Positions 1-11,640 of a stretch of 64,000 nucleotides of DNA are shown here, one piece after another. A model generated the notes under the pieces. That model was given only the letters and a program-made list of their open reading frames with translations, had not been told where the DNA came from and ran no database searches. Made by a program: the position numbers and the translations under genes. Source of the DNA: Mytilus edulis (lineage: Eukaryota; Mollusca; Bivalvia; Mytilida; Mytilidae); assembly GCF_963676685.1 (NCBI RefSeq), contig NC_092353.1, forward strand, positions 7,964,207 to 8,028,206, in the 5' to 3' direction. Position 1 is the first letter of the stretch. Each line of letters begins with the position of its first letter.

Positions 1-1350
1 GAACACAAAGGCGTGATGATTAATTTATCGTGGAAGGAAGAGAAAAAAAGAAAGTGTAAAAGAAATATTATAAAATTATTATTAAATAATAAGACTTTTC
101 ATTGTACTAAAAATTCTGAAAACGCCTTTAAGTTCATTTATACAATGATTAATGATTAGAAATTTAGAAGTTAATCTTCCTACGTTTAAATATAAGATGC
201 AATGTCTTGGCTTATAAAACTTGAGCATGATCACAGTTCATAATAAAATCAAATTTTTCATCAGAGTTAAAAGCACTAAAAGTGTTATTCAGAACATTAA
301 TATAATTAAAAAGTTATTCTCTAATATCTGAATAAAAATTACAGTCTATTAAAAGATTTTGTTCTGTCTCTATAAGATTGTCATTGCAGAAAAGACAAAG
401 TCTATCACATAATGGAGTGGTCGGCTTGGTGTAACGTCCGGTCTCAACCGCAAGCGGTAGCGATCCATATCGAAAGTTTGATAAAATGCGTCGATGGTCA
501 CGAAAGTTGATTGTTTTAACAAATAAACTAGTTTTGCAATTGTTTTTAAACCTTCTGAATGTTCTAATCTTGTTTCCATTTACAGAATTGTTATCGTCAA
601 AAACATCAATTAACTATTTCTCCTGATCTATAGCTGTTAATTTGTCTTGAGCCGTTCGTAGCTTTTGTTTGGTTGTTATGTTGAGATTGATTAAGAAGTT
701 CAATTCAGATTTTTTTCAGTAAAGCTTGATCGTATTTTTGTCTTACTAGTTTCATGGACAGTCTGAACTATTCTATCATCCTCTAAATTAGAAAGTTGGA
801 AAAATAATCTCATAACTTCAATGTTTTGTTTTGTTTGAACTGTTGTCCATCCCAAATCTCCAGAAACGGCTAGATTGGTGGCGTTTTTAAAGGCCCCTAA
901 AAAGAATCGACATGCCCTATTTTGCACAGTTTCTAGTTGCTTATTTTCCGATATACCCCAGATACTTGATCCATACAACAATGCATGTTGAACAAGGTTT
1001 TCATATAATATTTCGTATATATCAGAGTCCATTTCGCCACAGGCTATAAATTTTGTATAAAATGCCGACAAAGCTCGGCTGGCCGATTTTCTTAATTCTC
1101 TAACCGTAAACCTTCAAGCTAGGTGTTCATCTTTCCACATACCAAGATATCTATATTTACTATCGTATTTTACAACGGTATTTCCACAAGTAAAACCAAC
1201 GTTAGATCGAGGTCCACATCTGAAATGCACTACACCAGTTTTGTCAAAATTTATACATAATCTCCATTTCGAACACAATTTATAAATATATTTAACATTT
1301 ACTGAAATGATTCTTCGTCGGGCGCCAATAGAACGATGTCATCTGTATAA

Positions 1351-1962
1351 CAGGGGTCTAAATTAGCGCTGGTCCGGTGATCCGGTCAGTATATTTTGTC
1401 ACCTAGTGGTCCGGCCGGCGGACCAGTAGAAATTATTTGTCGTTTAAATCCCTGTTTGAATCGCAATTTCGTTATTTTTTACAAAACAATTTACCAGCGA
1501 AATCAATTACACGGTACTGGAGGAACTAAGTATTACAATTGATTAAATTCTTATTAATATCGAGGTTGAGAGTCCTTCACAACAACACAAAAAAAAACGC
1601 GAATGATTTAATTATATAGTTGGTTGCAATGTAATGGATTGTATTATGTATATCATGTGAACAATTTGTAGTGACAGACCTAGATAAGAAATGTATTTTT
1701 GTAACGAGATCTTCAAATTTTAAGTTAGATTCTGTACTTGCTAATGAACAATCAGAACAGCACTAAAACAACTACGAGAATAAAGTAGAGGAAACAAAGG
1801 AAGAGAAAATCATGAAAATAACGTAAACATCTCTCATTTATATTAATGTTTGTCAAATGAATTTCATTTGTGCAGGACCAGTAAATTTGGAGCCGGACCA
1901 GTAGATTTTCGGTCCACTGGTCTGGCTGGCCAGTACACGAAAAAGCTTAAATTCGACCCCTG
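1351..1962. mobile_element. Non-autonomous hAT-like DNA transposon nested in the LINE
   Basis: The 612-bp block begins CAGGGGTC and ends GACCCCTG, an 8-bp perfect terminal inverted repeat. Flanking octamers tctgtata (left, one base away) and tctgcgta (right) agree at 6 of 8 positions, as expected for an old 8-bp target duplication. GGTCCG/CGGACC motifs are repeated just inside both ends. It carries no long ORF. It splits the LINE precisely at the YxDD codons, so it inserted after the LINE was in place. Confidence 0.7.
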
Positions 1963-2698
1963 TCTGCGTATAACAATATCGAAATGATACTATCTGCATT
2001 TATTGGTATACCTAAATTTAGAGAGTCGATGTCATCTGCCAGATCGTTTACATAAACTGAGAACAACGTCGGGGAAAATTTACATCCTTGTTTCACACCC
2101 AATTTAACGAACATCTACGTACAATGACTGTAGCCCTTTCAAGAACTTTCCATTTGTACCAAGTGCCATCAATTTATACCACACCATTTCTCTGTTCACG
2201 GTGTCAAAGACCTTTTTTGCGTTGATGAAGCACGCAAAAGTCTACTTGCGTTCAATTTTCCTATTAGTTATTAGAGTTGTTAAAGCGTTAATATGTTCCA
2301 TACAGCCACGATCCTTCCTGAAACCGTTTTACTTGTAAGAATGTTATTGTCTCCTAACCAAAATGACAATCGTACATTTAGAATATCAGCATATATTTTA
2401 CAAGGAATTGACATAAGAGCTATTCCTCTATATCCCAGAGGATCACGGTTGTCTTTATCTGGTTTCAAAATCGGATTGATCAAGATTTGGTTCCAAGTTT
2501 CCGATACAACTCCGTTATCGAATGCAAATTTTACGATCTTGAATATTATATCAACACATGAGTTGTTGTGGAGAAATTCTGCGCATATCTGGCCTAACCC
2601 TGTGGACTTGTTCAACTTTGCACGATAAACAGATTTTTCCACGTCCTCATATGAAATATCAGAGTTTAATGTGTCCGAGTTATTCTCAATATTGTTCA

Positions 2699-2830
2699 CC
2701 TGGCCTTGAAGTCATAAAACTTTCGAGTCAGTTTTTTGTACTCATACTCCAAAATCAACCAATCAAAATGTTTTGACCATGATTGTTGTGCTCCGAACAC
2801 TGAGCAAAGTTTTATGACTTCGACCCCAGG
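2699..2830. mobile_element. Short inverted-repeat element (MITE) nested in the LINE
   Basis: The ends are near-perfect inverted repeats of about 28 bp sharing GAAGTCATAAAACTTT. Removing it rejoins the LINE reading (QQQLDHD with QVNNIEN). It has no coding capacity and the family was not identified. Confidence 0.6.
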
Positions 2831-3389
2831 TCATGATCTAATTGTTGTTGAATAAATGTTACAAATCCGTCATCGTATTCCCCGTCGCTAGTGTAAAACA
2901 AATGTTCATATTCATTTTTCCAGGTTTCATAAACAATATTTGTTGATGTTACCATTTGGTAGACAAACTTCCATTGGTATTTTGTCATGTCTATCTTTCG
3001 CTATTCCTAGTTTTCCTATTTTTCGCCAAAATCCCTCATATTACTTTCTTTTGATAGGTCAAAAAGTTCTTTTTGTTGACTTTATTGATAATTACGTTTT
3101 TCCTTTCGCAGAAGTTTTATCAAAATCATTTCAGTCTGTTACGAAATGTTCTCTAAGACGTTTTTTTCTTCGGTCCACATATCTTACACTTGAGCCAAAC
3201 TTTCACTTGTTCACATGCGTTCAAAAAGTCCATAAAGTCACAAAGGGTATTATCATCTAAATAGTCAGTACTTCGTTACCACCATGACACTTTAGACATT
3301 GTTTTTAGTCCAACAATGCATGTCTTTTTCAGGTGTAGTTGATTGGTCAAAAATATATGCAAAACCTGCTATTCCGTTGTGTTAAGATC

Positions 3390-3545
3390 TGGTACTACGA
3401 AAAAAGTTTTAAAATCACAAAAATACTGAACTTCGAGGAAAATTCCATCGTACAGTCCCTTCGTAAAGTCAAATGGCAAAATCAAAAGACAAAACACATC
3501 AAACGAATGGACAACTGTCATATCCTTAGTACTTGAACTAGAGGA
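3390..3545 (-). repeat. Dispersed repeat: solo 3' tail of RT family B
   Basis: Related blocks lie at 13190-13330, 14420-14560, 16865-17010, 25780-26010 and 46620-46790. They share the segments AAATGGCAAAATCAAAAG and CATCAAACGAATG (this orientation). At 13.2 and 46.7 kb the same sequence lies downstream of a reverse-transcriptase relic, so this is probably a detached 3' end. Confidence 0.65.
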
Positions 3546-3904
3546 GACACCGTTTAATGTAAAAAGAGCAGTATGTGAAAGAAAGTACTAAGGTGGAAAT
3601 GAAAAATAACAAATCCGATAAAACAACCAGAAAGGACAACTATGAAATGATTATAACGATTAGTGTTCAGCGTCCGATAGAAATTTACAAACAATGTAAT
3701 ATTCAAAGTCTGCAAAGTACCCAACGTAGCATCTTTCCAATTTTTAATCATCTGTAACTTCAAAGTTACTGTGAAACAACCTACGGCTGATGTATGAGAT
3801 CTTGATACTAAAACATCAAAAGATCTGTTATACATGTTCTAATTCCCCAATCTAGACCCATCGATTGAATAAAAGTGATTTAGATTACATAAGCTGTAAA
3901 TAGC

Positions 3905-4070
3905 ATAACTTTAAGGTAAGGTGGTACTCAATGCTCTTCAATTCCGTACTTTTTTTGGCTTTTTAAATATTTTTTTTATTCGAGCGTCTCTGATGAGTCT
4001 TTTGATGACGAAACGCACGTCTGGCGACGTTCAAAATTTTAACCCTGGTATCTTTGATGAGTTTATTGTC
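3905..4070 (-). repeat. SINE-like dispersed repeat
   Basis: Contains GATGACGAAACGCACGTCTG and TCAATGCTCTTCAA. Related copies are at 14118-14253, 22075-22220, 22320-22575 and, in part, 37895-37950. There is no coding capacity. Confidence 0.6.
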
Positions 4071-4109
4071 TTTCACATTCATGTCGACAGGGGAAATTTT
4101 AAAACTTGA

Positions 4110-5865
4110 GGTTTAAATATACTCTTGTTATTTATGCTGACCGCTAATAACAATTTTTGATTTAATGATTTTTTTGTGGCCGTCTGTTTGACTTGTTTTA
4201 AGGATGAACTTAGGTGAAATTAAAAAAAAATCAAGTATTTAAAATTGATACTTTTAGTCGGAAGGGCATTATTTAAGAAACAAAATAAGTCAATTGTTTT
4301 GCCCTGAAGTATTAATTTATTAAGGTGCACCATTAGAAAACGTAATTTTTGGTCGAATTTATACTTAATGCTTTTTACAATGTTGTGAGGTAGCTGCATT
4401 TAATTATGGAATATCAATTGAGTTTGTGCTCTTTGCAGCATTTGAAATAATAGCTTATATAGACAACGCATATTTGGAATAAAAATGAAGGAAACATACA
4501 TTGAAACACAAAGTCAAGTACAATATGAGTATCATAACAACTATTTTATAAAGTAAATACATGACTGGCAAATTATCCAACATTCAAATTGTTCTGTTAA
4601 TTCGTGGTATGTATCCACAGCTTATCTGTTCTTTATATAGTATGAACGACTTTTATTGAAGGCCATCTATTTTTCTTTTAGATACATTAAAATTTGGTGA
4701 AGAACTTCAACCTTGTACTAGAATGTACAAATCACACCATACTAACTATCAGCAAACCAATTGGGTATTATCTATCAGACCATTGTTTTCTAATATATAT
4801 AAAGTTGTAGCTGCATCACAAATGTGATTTACTTTTACATTATCTACTTCTGTATTCATTCATTTGATATACCGAGTTATGTTTCGGTGTGATGACTTTG
4901 TGCAGAGCAATGGTCCCTAATAATCTTAATATTACTTAACAATCCGTTTTCCAATTTTTTTTGTCATGCTTTAATATGTTGACTTGATATTTGTTCTATA
5001 GTTTTCACCATAACAAGTTATAGATCAAGTTAAAATTTTGTTTCAGTACAATGAATTATTTACCGGTATTGCAATGCCTTACTTTCAGAATGCTTGTTTT
5101 GATAGAACTCCTTTCTCTAGATATCAGTTAGGAGTCCTAAAATAGTAACTGAATGTTTTCGGATCAAGTCAAGGGATACATAGATAAGAGCTGCCATTAC
5201 TGGTTGGCCTAATTCTAAAACTAAGGCAATGTAAAGATGGAAGTCTATGTCATTTCGTTCATATATTCAAATACAACATGTGTATAACTGTTTGAATTTG
5301 TTCTCATTTTCTGTTTAGAAATTACCTTAGTAATACTTACCGTTATGTAAGATTTGGTCTCCACCTTTGTAAAAAACGAATTTATTCAAGCTCGGAATAT
5401 ACCAGGTGGTATTCATCTTGTACAAGATTAAACTGGAATTAGGTTTTCAATATCTCTAATTTTACACATATGCAGATATGCGGAATTCATTGAGTTTACA
5501 CTACGACAAAGTATAACATATAAGATGGGGGAAATACAGTGAATATAGTTTCTGTTCTTTTACTGAATATCAGATTGTTGTGGTCTTAAGTTTGCCAAAT
5601 AAACATGACATTATTCCGCAGTAACAGACACAATGATTAGAACCAGAAAGAGGATAATCAGCTTGCTGACTAGTTTTATCATTCATCAAGGGGGATATTC
5701 CAATCAATACATACGATACTCCGATGTATCTCCCAATTCCATATTTAAAGGCAAGATGGTGAACATTTGACTCATATTGGTAATACATTTTCCTTACCAC
5801 ATTACAAGGCGCGGTAGAGGCCTTTCTTGTCTACTCACCAAATACTTTCAACAATGTGTATTGTT
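4110..5865. other. AT-rich intergenic stretch, no gene seen
   Basis: I see no ORF with splice signals, no RNA gene and no clear repeat here, only low-complexity AT-rich sequence. Confidence 0.5.
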
Positions 5866-5873
5866 GAAATCGC

Positions 5874-6272
5874 ATGATACAGCCCTTGGATGGTGTAAAC
5901 TTCCCAAAACAACGTGTATGGTGTAATGGTGTATGGCATATGGTGCAATGGTGTAAGGTATATGGTGCTATGGTGTATGGTGTAAGGGGAATGGTGTAAT
6001 GGTGTATGAGGAATGGTGTGATTGTGTAACGTGCGATCGGGAATGGTGTGAATGATAGTGTACGACCTTTCATTGGTTGCAAACGAAGTTTTTTTTATTT
6101 CATTTTTTCGGATTGTAAGCATAAACATAATAAAAATCTTAATATTTAAAATTTAATTGCATTATGAGTAATTTCGGATCGTGTAGATAGAATGGGGAAT
6201 GGTGTATGGTGTAATGGTGTAATGGTGTATGGTCTTAGTGGGAAGTTTACACCATCCAAGGACTGTATTCAT
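5874..6272. mobile_element. Inverted-repeat-bounded element with GGTGTA minisatellite core
   Basis: A perfect 22-bp inverted repeat (5884-5905 and 6240-6261, core CCTTGGATGGTGTAAACTTC) extends with one gap to about 32 bp. Between the arms, 5915-6060 and 6185-6235 are degenerate arrays of GGTGTAATGGTGTATG units. The apparent ORFs on the minus strand rich in HHYTIP are only translations of this array. Confidence 0.7.
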
Positions 6273-6493
6273 TAGAATTAAGTTATTGTTAGGGTTTAAA
6301 TATATGAGTGTTTCATATATTGTATTTGGCACACAGCTTCTACGCAGCTCCATCCGCTTTTAATAGTCCGGCGGCTACAAGCATATTTCAGACGAATTGT
6401 GCACATCCTGTTACAAGCATGAAATTTGGCATAGACCTTCCTCAACTATTACTCTTTTATTTCAGATAGGGAGGCATTTGAAAAAAATGTCTC

Positions 6494-6870
6494 ACTTCCG
6501 GTAAAATCCAAAATGGCGGACGTCATACTTAAATCAGCCCAATATCGAAGGCTAGCGTGTAAAAATGTGTTATTATCATGCTACTATCATAATATTTGGT
6601 ACAGACCTTTGTTTTTTACTACTTTTGGATAAATTAAATAGATTAGATGTCTTCAGAAACCCCACTTTCGGTTAAAATCCAATATGGCTGACATTGTACT
6701 TAAATAAGCTTATTTTTTAGGGAGGGTAACTGAAATGTGTTTTAACGTATTGCTACTATCATTACATTGTGTATGAACCTTTCTTTGGTGTTTCTGATGG
6801 ATACAATGCATAAGACATATGTCTTAAAAACCCTTTCTTCCGGGTATATCCAAAATGGCGGACAGAGAAA
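6494..6870 (+). repeat. Tandem subrepeats of about 170 bp in the left arm
   Basis: Units begin near 6494, 6663 and 6833 with a TTCCGG-type motif followed by TCCAAAATGGCGGAC or a close variant. The mirrored units are at about 9790-10180 in the right arm. Confidence 0.65.
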
Positions 6871-7579
6871 TATCAATTTTTTATTCAAATTTTCATTTTT
6901 TTCAATATGTAAAGAAATGATTTTATTTTGTGCTGGTCATTAAACTTTTGTCTTAAAGTTATCCTCAAAACCACTTATTCTAGCATGTTGTAAATATTTA
7001 GATATAAAGTTGACACTTCCGGTTAAAAATATGACGTAAATTTCAAAGATGAGTCCTTAATCTATTTCTTCGATTTAGAGTTTTGGATAGATTGATTAAA
7101 ACAAAATAAAATCACTATAGTACTAAAAATTATTTAAAATTATTACTATTTGGCCAAGAACACATGTTTATTCACAGTCACCATGACATGCACACATCGC
7201 AGTGCACGGGATACCCGATTTTCCACATTAAAATGACCGCGGAATCCTTTCTTACATCCACAATGTATAAGCTTTTGACAAAATGATGAGGCCTCAAAAA
7301 GAGTTTTTCAAAAGTTATCCTCTTTGTCCCCGCCTGGAGTGGGTAGCATAAGAGCCAATCCCAAGCTCGTCTCCCTAAACACCTGCCTAAGTATATTGCA
7401 TTATTTACATGCTGGAAAAGACTAGACCAAGTTGAGGGAATAGCCTCGAAAAGCCGTCCCTGTTGCGCAAATAGTTATTTTCTTGCTTCGTTAACCATGT
7501 TATACCCATCTACTAAGTTTGTGCGATCTTACAGTAAAACCCCGGTGATTTAGTCTGATTAATCATCATACTTTTTGTT

Positions 7580-7893
7580 AAAGTCACATCTTCAAATGCA
7601 ATCAATGTCTCCCACATAGTCTTTTCACCCCTTTCAAGCAAAGAGAGAACCATATCACAACAGGTAAATACATGGATAACAATAAGTGTTTCAGATCACC
7701 CAGATCACTCATTGCCTAGTGCATTTGAAAGGCCATTGATAAATATTAATCCAAAGTCTTTTGCCCTCCCAAACACAACGTCTACCCCTATGTCACGGAA
7801 TAGCGAAACAGTATTGACAACATCATCATTAACGACTGTTCGATTCATGACTCGTTTAAGTGCGTGTTTCACTGCATCAGACACATGCACCAT
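7580..7893 (-). pseudogene. Broken fragment of a repeat-associated protein, copy 1
   Basis: Minus-strand reading gives HVSDAVKHALKRVMNRTV, then VSLFRDIGVD, FGRAKDFGLIFINGLSNALG, and after a break LIAFEDVT. From memory this resembles an uncharacterised family found in many copies in bivalve and other invertebrate genomes; no search was run. Only about 100 residues survive and there are frame breaks. It straddles the inner end of the left arm, so part of it is mirrored at 8865-9360. Function unknown. Confidence 0.5.
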
Positions 7894-8289
7894 GATTTTA
7901 GTGTCTGCCTCTAAATGTGAACTTGGTGCTGAACTTGAAATACATTACGTGGTGGATAAGATAGAATATCCTGACCATTTGTTGCTATAACTACCATACG
8001 CATCCAAGACTTCATCCACTCGTATTTCAGTTTCAAGGTATTTTATGTAAGGACATAATACCCAATCAGCATACTCAGTAGGCCGCAATTCACAATCGGA
8101 GAGCTGATTTCCAACATTTACAAAGACTGTGGTATTGTTTCTCACATCTTAATAAATTCTGCAAAAACACATATTTTCTTGCCTTGTTAACCTAATCTGT
8201 TTCTTTTTTTTTTTTATCTTCCAACAAAACCACGTATCGTTTTCAATGACATTAAACATCAAATCCATATGGTGATGTTGGCTGGTCAA

Positions 8290-8600
8290 TCATCATTCTA
8301 AATGCTATAGTCACATCTTCAAACTCCATTAATGTCACCAACGCAGTTCCTTTTCCAGCGAACGTGTTATCTTTTAATGCCTAGTGCATTTGAAAGGTCA
8401 TTGATTGATATATATCTTATACTTTTCCCCTTCTAAATGCAAACCAAAGTTTGTCTGCCCTATGTCACGGAATAGCGAAACAGCAATGACATCAGTATCG
8501 ACTGTTTGAGTCATGACTCAGTTAAGTCTATGTTTCACTGCATCAGACACACCTATCTTGATTCTAGTGTCAGTCTCTTCGTGTAAACATGGTGCTAAAC
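8290..8600 (-). pseudogene. Broken fragment of the same protein, copy 2 (in the spacer)
   Basis: The same DNA (CTAGTGCATTTGAAAGG, CACGGAATAGCGAAACAG, CACTGCATCAGACACA) recurs about 650 bp after copy 1 in the same orientation, more decayed. The minus strand still reads TLMEFEDVTIAFRMM. The spacer is therefore a partial direct duplication of the coding fragment, not unique DNA. Confidence 0.5.
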
Positions 8601-8864
8601 TTGAAACATCATCAAGTGGTGGATAACACTAAACATCCTGAGCATTTGTTGCTTCAACTACCTTGTACTCAAAATTGTATTGAGCAAGCTCCTGTGAATG
8701 AAAACTTAAAAGTTCTTTCTTACTGTCGTCATCTCTCAGAAAACTTTCCCATCTTTGAGGATGTTTTTAATCCTGGGTTCGTCTGTGTATTCCCTTTCCC
8801 CTAAATGTTGCCCTTGCTTCTTTTAGCAGCTTTAAAACTACCAGTATTTCGCTATTCCGTAACA

Positions 8865-9360
8865 AAGGGGCAGACGAACTATTGATTGTATTTGGGGAGG
8901 CAAAAATCTTTGGATTAATATCTATCAATGGCCTTTCAAATGCACTAGGCAATGAGTGATCACACACTTTTATTTCTAACCAATACCTTATGACGGGTTG
9001 TGATACTGTTCTCTCTTTGCTTGAAAAGGAAAAAAAAGACTGCGCGGGAGGAGACATTAATGGTATTTTAAGATGTGACTTTAACATAAAGAATGATGAT
9101 TGATCAGCCTAAATCACCGGGGTTGTACTGTACAAACTTATCAGATCTAACATGATTAACGAACCAAGAAAGTCAATTTTTGCACAAAAGGGAAATCTCA
9201 TTTTAAGTGAGGCTATTCCCACGACTTGTTCTAGTCTTTTCAAGCATGTTAAACGTGTAATATACTAATGCAGGTGTTTAGTGAGACGAGCTTTGGATTG
9301 ACTCTTATGCTACCTAGTCTTGTCACTAATGGATTACGAAGGGACAAAGAGGGTCCCTTT
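8865..9360 (+). pseudogene. Broken fragment of the same protein, copy 3 (right arm, opposite strand)
   Basis: The plus strand reads FGEAKIFGLISINGLSNALG up to a stop, then with frame changes a piece further along the protein (NEPRKSIFAQKGNLILSEAI, FKHVKRVIY). It is the inverted counterpart of the left-arm coding region. With copies 1 and 2 it suggests that a full gene once lay inside the element. Confidence 0.5.
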
Positions 9361-10353
9361 AAAAAAAAACTCTTTCTGAGACCTCATCATTTTTTCAGAA
9401 GCTTGTACATTATGGATGTAAGAAAGGATGCCGCGGTTATTTTTAATGTGTAAAATCGGGTATCCCGTGCACTGCCTTGTGTGCATGTGGTGGTGATTGT
9501 GAATAAGCATGTATTCTTGGCCAAATAGAAGTAGTTTTAAATATTTTTTAGTACTATAGTGATTTTATTTTGTTTAAATCAATCTATCCAAAACTCTACA
9601 TCGAAGAAATAGATTGTGGACTCATCTTTAAAATTTACGTCATATTTTTACCGGAAGTGTCAACTTTATATCTTAGCATTTACAACATGCTAGAATAAGT
9701 GATTTTGGGGATAACTTAAAGCCAAAAGTTTAATGACCAGCACAAAATAAAATCATTTTCTTTACATTTTGAAGAAAGTTGAAAATTTGAATAAAAAATT
9801 GATATTTCTCTGTCCGCCATTTTGGATACTTCCGGAAGTAAGGGTTTTTAAGACATATGTCTTATACATTGTCTCCAGCAGAAGCACCAAAGAAAGGTTC
9901 ATACACAATGTAATTATAGTAGCAATACGTTAAAACACATTTCAATTACCCTCCCTAAAAAATAAGCTTATTTAAGTACAATGTCCGCCATATTGGATTT
10001 TAACCGGAAGTGGGGTTTCTGAAGACAACTTATCTATTTAATTTATTCAAAAGTAGTAAAACACAAAGGTCTGTACCAAATATTATGATAGTAGCATGAT
10101 AATAGGACATTTTTACACGCTAGTCTTCGATATTGGGCTGATTTAAGTATAACATCCGCCATTTTGGATTTTACCGGAAGTGAGACATTTTTTTCAAATG
10201 CCTCCCTATCTGAAATAAAAGAGTAATAGTTGAGGAAGGTCTATGCCAAATTTCATGCTTGTAACAGGATGTGCACAATTTTATACAAAGCCGCCGGACT
10301 ATAATGGCGGTTGACCCGACAGTCATAATAAATGACTGTCCTGGACAATTTGA

Positions 10354-10484
10354 CACATTTCGCTGCGTTTCCCTTAAATATGCGTCATTTGGCGTCATAT
10401 TTCATTTAGCATCCAAAACATTTGATATTGTGGGTCTCTGTATCCCAGGACCACCACACAAAAATTTACGAATCTCTGTTTCCC
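10354..10484 (+). repeat. 131-bp direct repeat, left copy
   Basis: Identical to 11272-11402 except at two positions. It starts CACATTTCGCTGCGTTTCC and ends AATCTCTGTTTCCC. It lies about 50 bp beyond the right end of the foldback element. Confidence 0.85.
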
Positions 10485-10523
10485 AGGATTCATTTAATTG
10501 GATGCTTCATTTATTGTAAATAA

Positions 10524-10564
10524 TTAGTTATCTAGTTAGTTATCTAGTTAGTTATCTAGTTATC
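10524..10564 (+). repeat. 12-bp tandem repeat (AGTTATCTAGTT)
   Basis: Just over three units in a row. Confidence 0.8.
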
Positions 10565-11271
10565 GTGTCGTAGTTTGCCAATATGAAAGATGACTACGTT
10601 CATTCAAATATCTATTTACTATACAAATATATATATCTTAACTCTTTATCTAGTTATATGTGGTTATAATTTTATAATAAAGCTGTGGCCAAATACTGCC
10701 AATACCGTGTTTCTAATCATTGCGCATCAATTATTATAGAATTTATGAATCAGCATCAATTCGGTTATTAGTGTAAGCATAGATTACTTGTGTGTTATTA
10801 GCTGTTTCACCTCTATTTAATGTAGGCTATCGAATGTATGTTTGTCAATGCAAAATATGATTGCGCACGCAATCTTTTTCATTCCGTCATTTGAAAGAAA
10901 CAGACGGAATATTTTTTGGTGATTTAAAGACCCACCCACCACTATGTCTTATACTACCTAGCATAATATATCATGAACATATTTTTGCTGTGTCTTTAAT
11001 ATATTTTCAGGATGATCCTTCTACAACCGATCGGATGAACCGTCAACTAAGCAGTATATGTGGAACATCAGATTATTATCTACAGTGTAGTGGTCCGTAG
11101 TTTGCTAGTATAGCTATGCCATCTCAACGTGTGTTGTGTTTTAAGACTATTTATTTTTAGACATTTATACATCCAGTTATCTGTGACTTCGTTCGTACAT
11201 GTATCATGTAAGAACAATTTTTATATTTGCCGGTTTATATGAACATTCCGTAGTGACATTTAGTTTCTGGG

Positions 11272-11402
11272 CACATTTCGCTGCGTTTCCTTTAAATATG
11301 CGTCATTTGGCGTCATATTTCATTTAGCATCCAAAACATTTGATATTGTGGGTCTCTGTATCCCAGGACCACCCCACAAAAATTTACGAATCTCTGTTTC
11401 CC
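11272..11402 (+). repeat. 131-bp direct repeat, right copy
   Basis: Second copy of 10354-10484, offset by 918 bp and in the same orientation. Confidence 0.85.
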
Positions 11403-11414
11403 TGCTTTTTTCTT

Positions 11415-11415
11415 T

Positions 11416-11446
<31 letters not shown>

Positions 11447-11640
11447 TTTTTGGGGGGGGGGGGGTCTTGTTAATTAGTGTTAAGCTTTCTACGTTGTTTC
11501 TGTGTACTATTAATTGTCTGTTTGTCTTTTTTCCTTTTTTTTTAGCCATGACGTTGTCAGTTTGACACGAATAATATATTTACATTAAATGTCGAAATGT
11601 CAGCTGTGAGGTCAGTTTATTGAAATAAACATGTCAGATT
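11415..11640 (+). repeat. (ATTT)n, G13 run and degenerate RT tail A
   Basis: An ATTT microsatellite ends in 13 G residues at 11452-11464. It is followed by a decayed copy of the tail that carries AGCCATGGCGTTGTCAGTTT in better copies (27.6, 37.3 and 40.0 kb). Confidence 0.6.

Larger units (their letters stand above)
1..3270 (-). mobile_element. Degenerate non-LTR retrotransposon (LINE), reverse transcriptase and 3' part
   Basis: On the minus strand, broken frames read in order through a LINE polyprotein. Around 2990-3060 is the linker before the RT (FWRKIGKLGIAKDRHDKIPM). At 2280-2699 are RT fingers (KLNKSTGLGQICAEFLHNN, NPILKPDKDNRDPLGYRGIA). At 1320-1350 is the catalytic box (YTDDIVLLAPDEESF). 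At 700-1071 is the region after the RT (LLYGSSIWG, AVSGDLGWT), and 370-579 holds the C-terminal end. Stops and frameshifts break every segment, so the copy is dead. Two DNA elements are nested in it (1351-1962 and 2699-2830). The endonuclease end is missing. The clade is not certain; Jockey/CR1-like is my guess. Confidence 0.85.
6361..10305. mobile_element. Long inverted-repeat (foldback-like) element
   Basis: The left arm is about 6361-7815 and the right arm about 8850-10305. They are reverse complements over their whole length, with moderate divergence and small gaps. The outer ends share ATAGTCCGGCGGC. Both arms hold about 170-bp subrepeats marked by TTCCGG...TCCAAAATGGCGGAC. The spacer of about 1 kb carries another copy of the coding fragment found at the inner ends of the arms. 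The architecture matches foldback-type DNA elements or an inverted duplication of a larger transposon. No transposase could be named and no target duplication was settled. Confidence 0.75.

Noticed and set aside
5831-6128. Overlapping minus-strand ORFs rich in HHYTIP
   Set aside because: Translation of the GGTGTA minisatellite in two frames.
7712-7990. 92-residue plus-strand ORF inside the foldback element
   Set aside because: Antisense shadow of the minus-strand coding relic.
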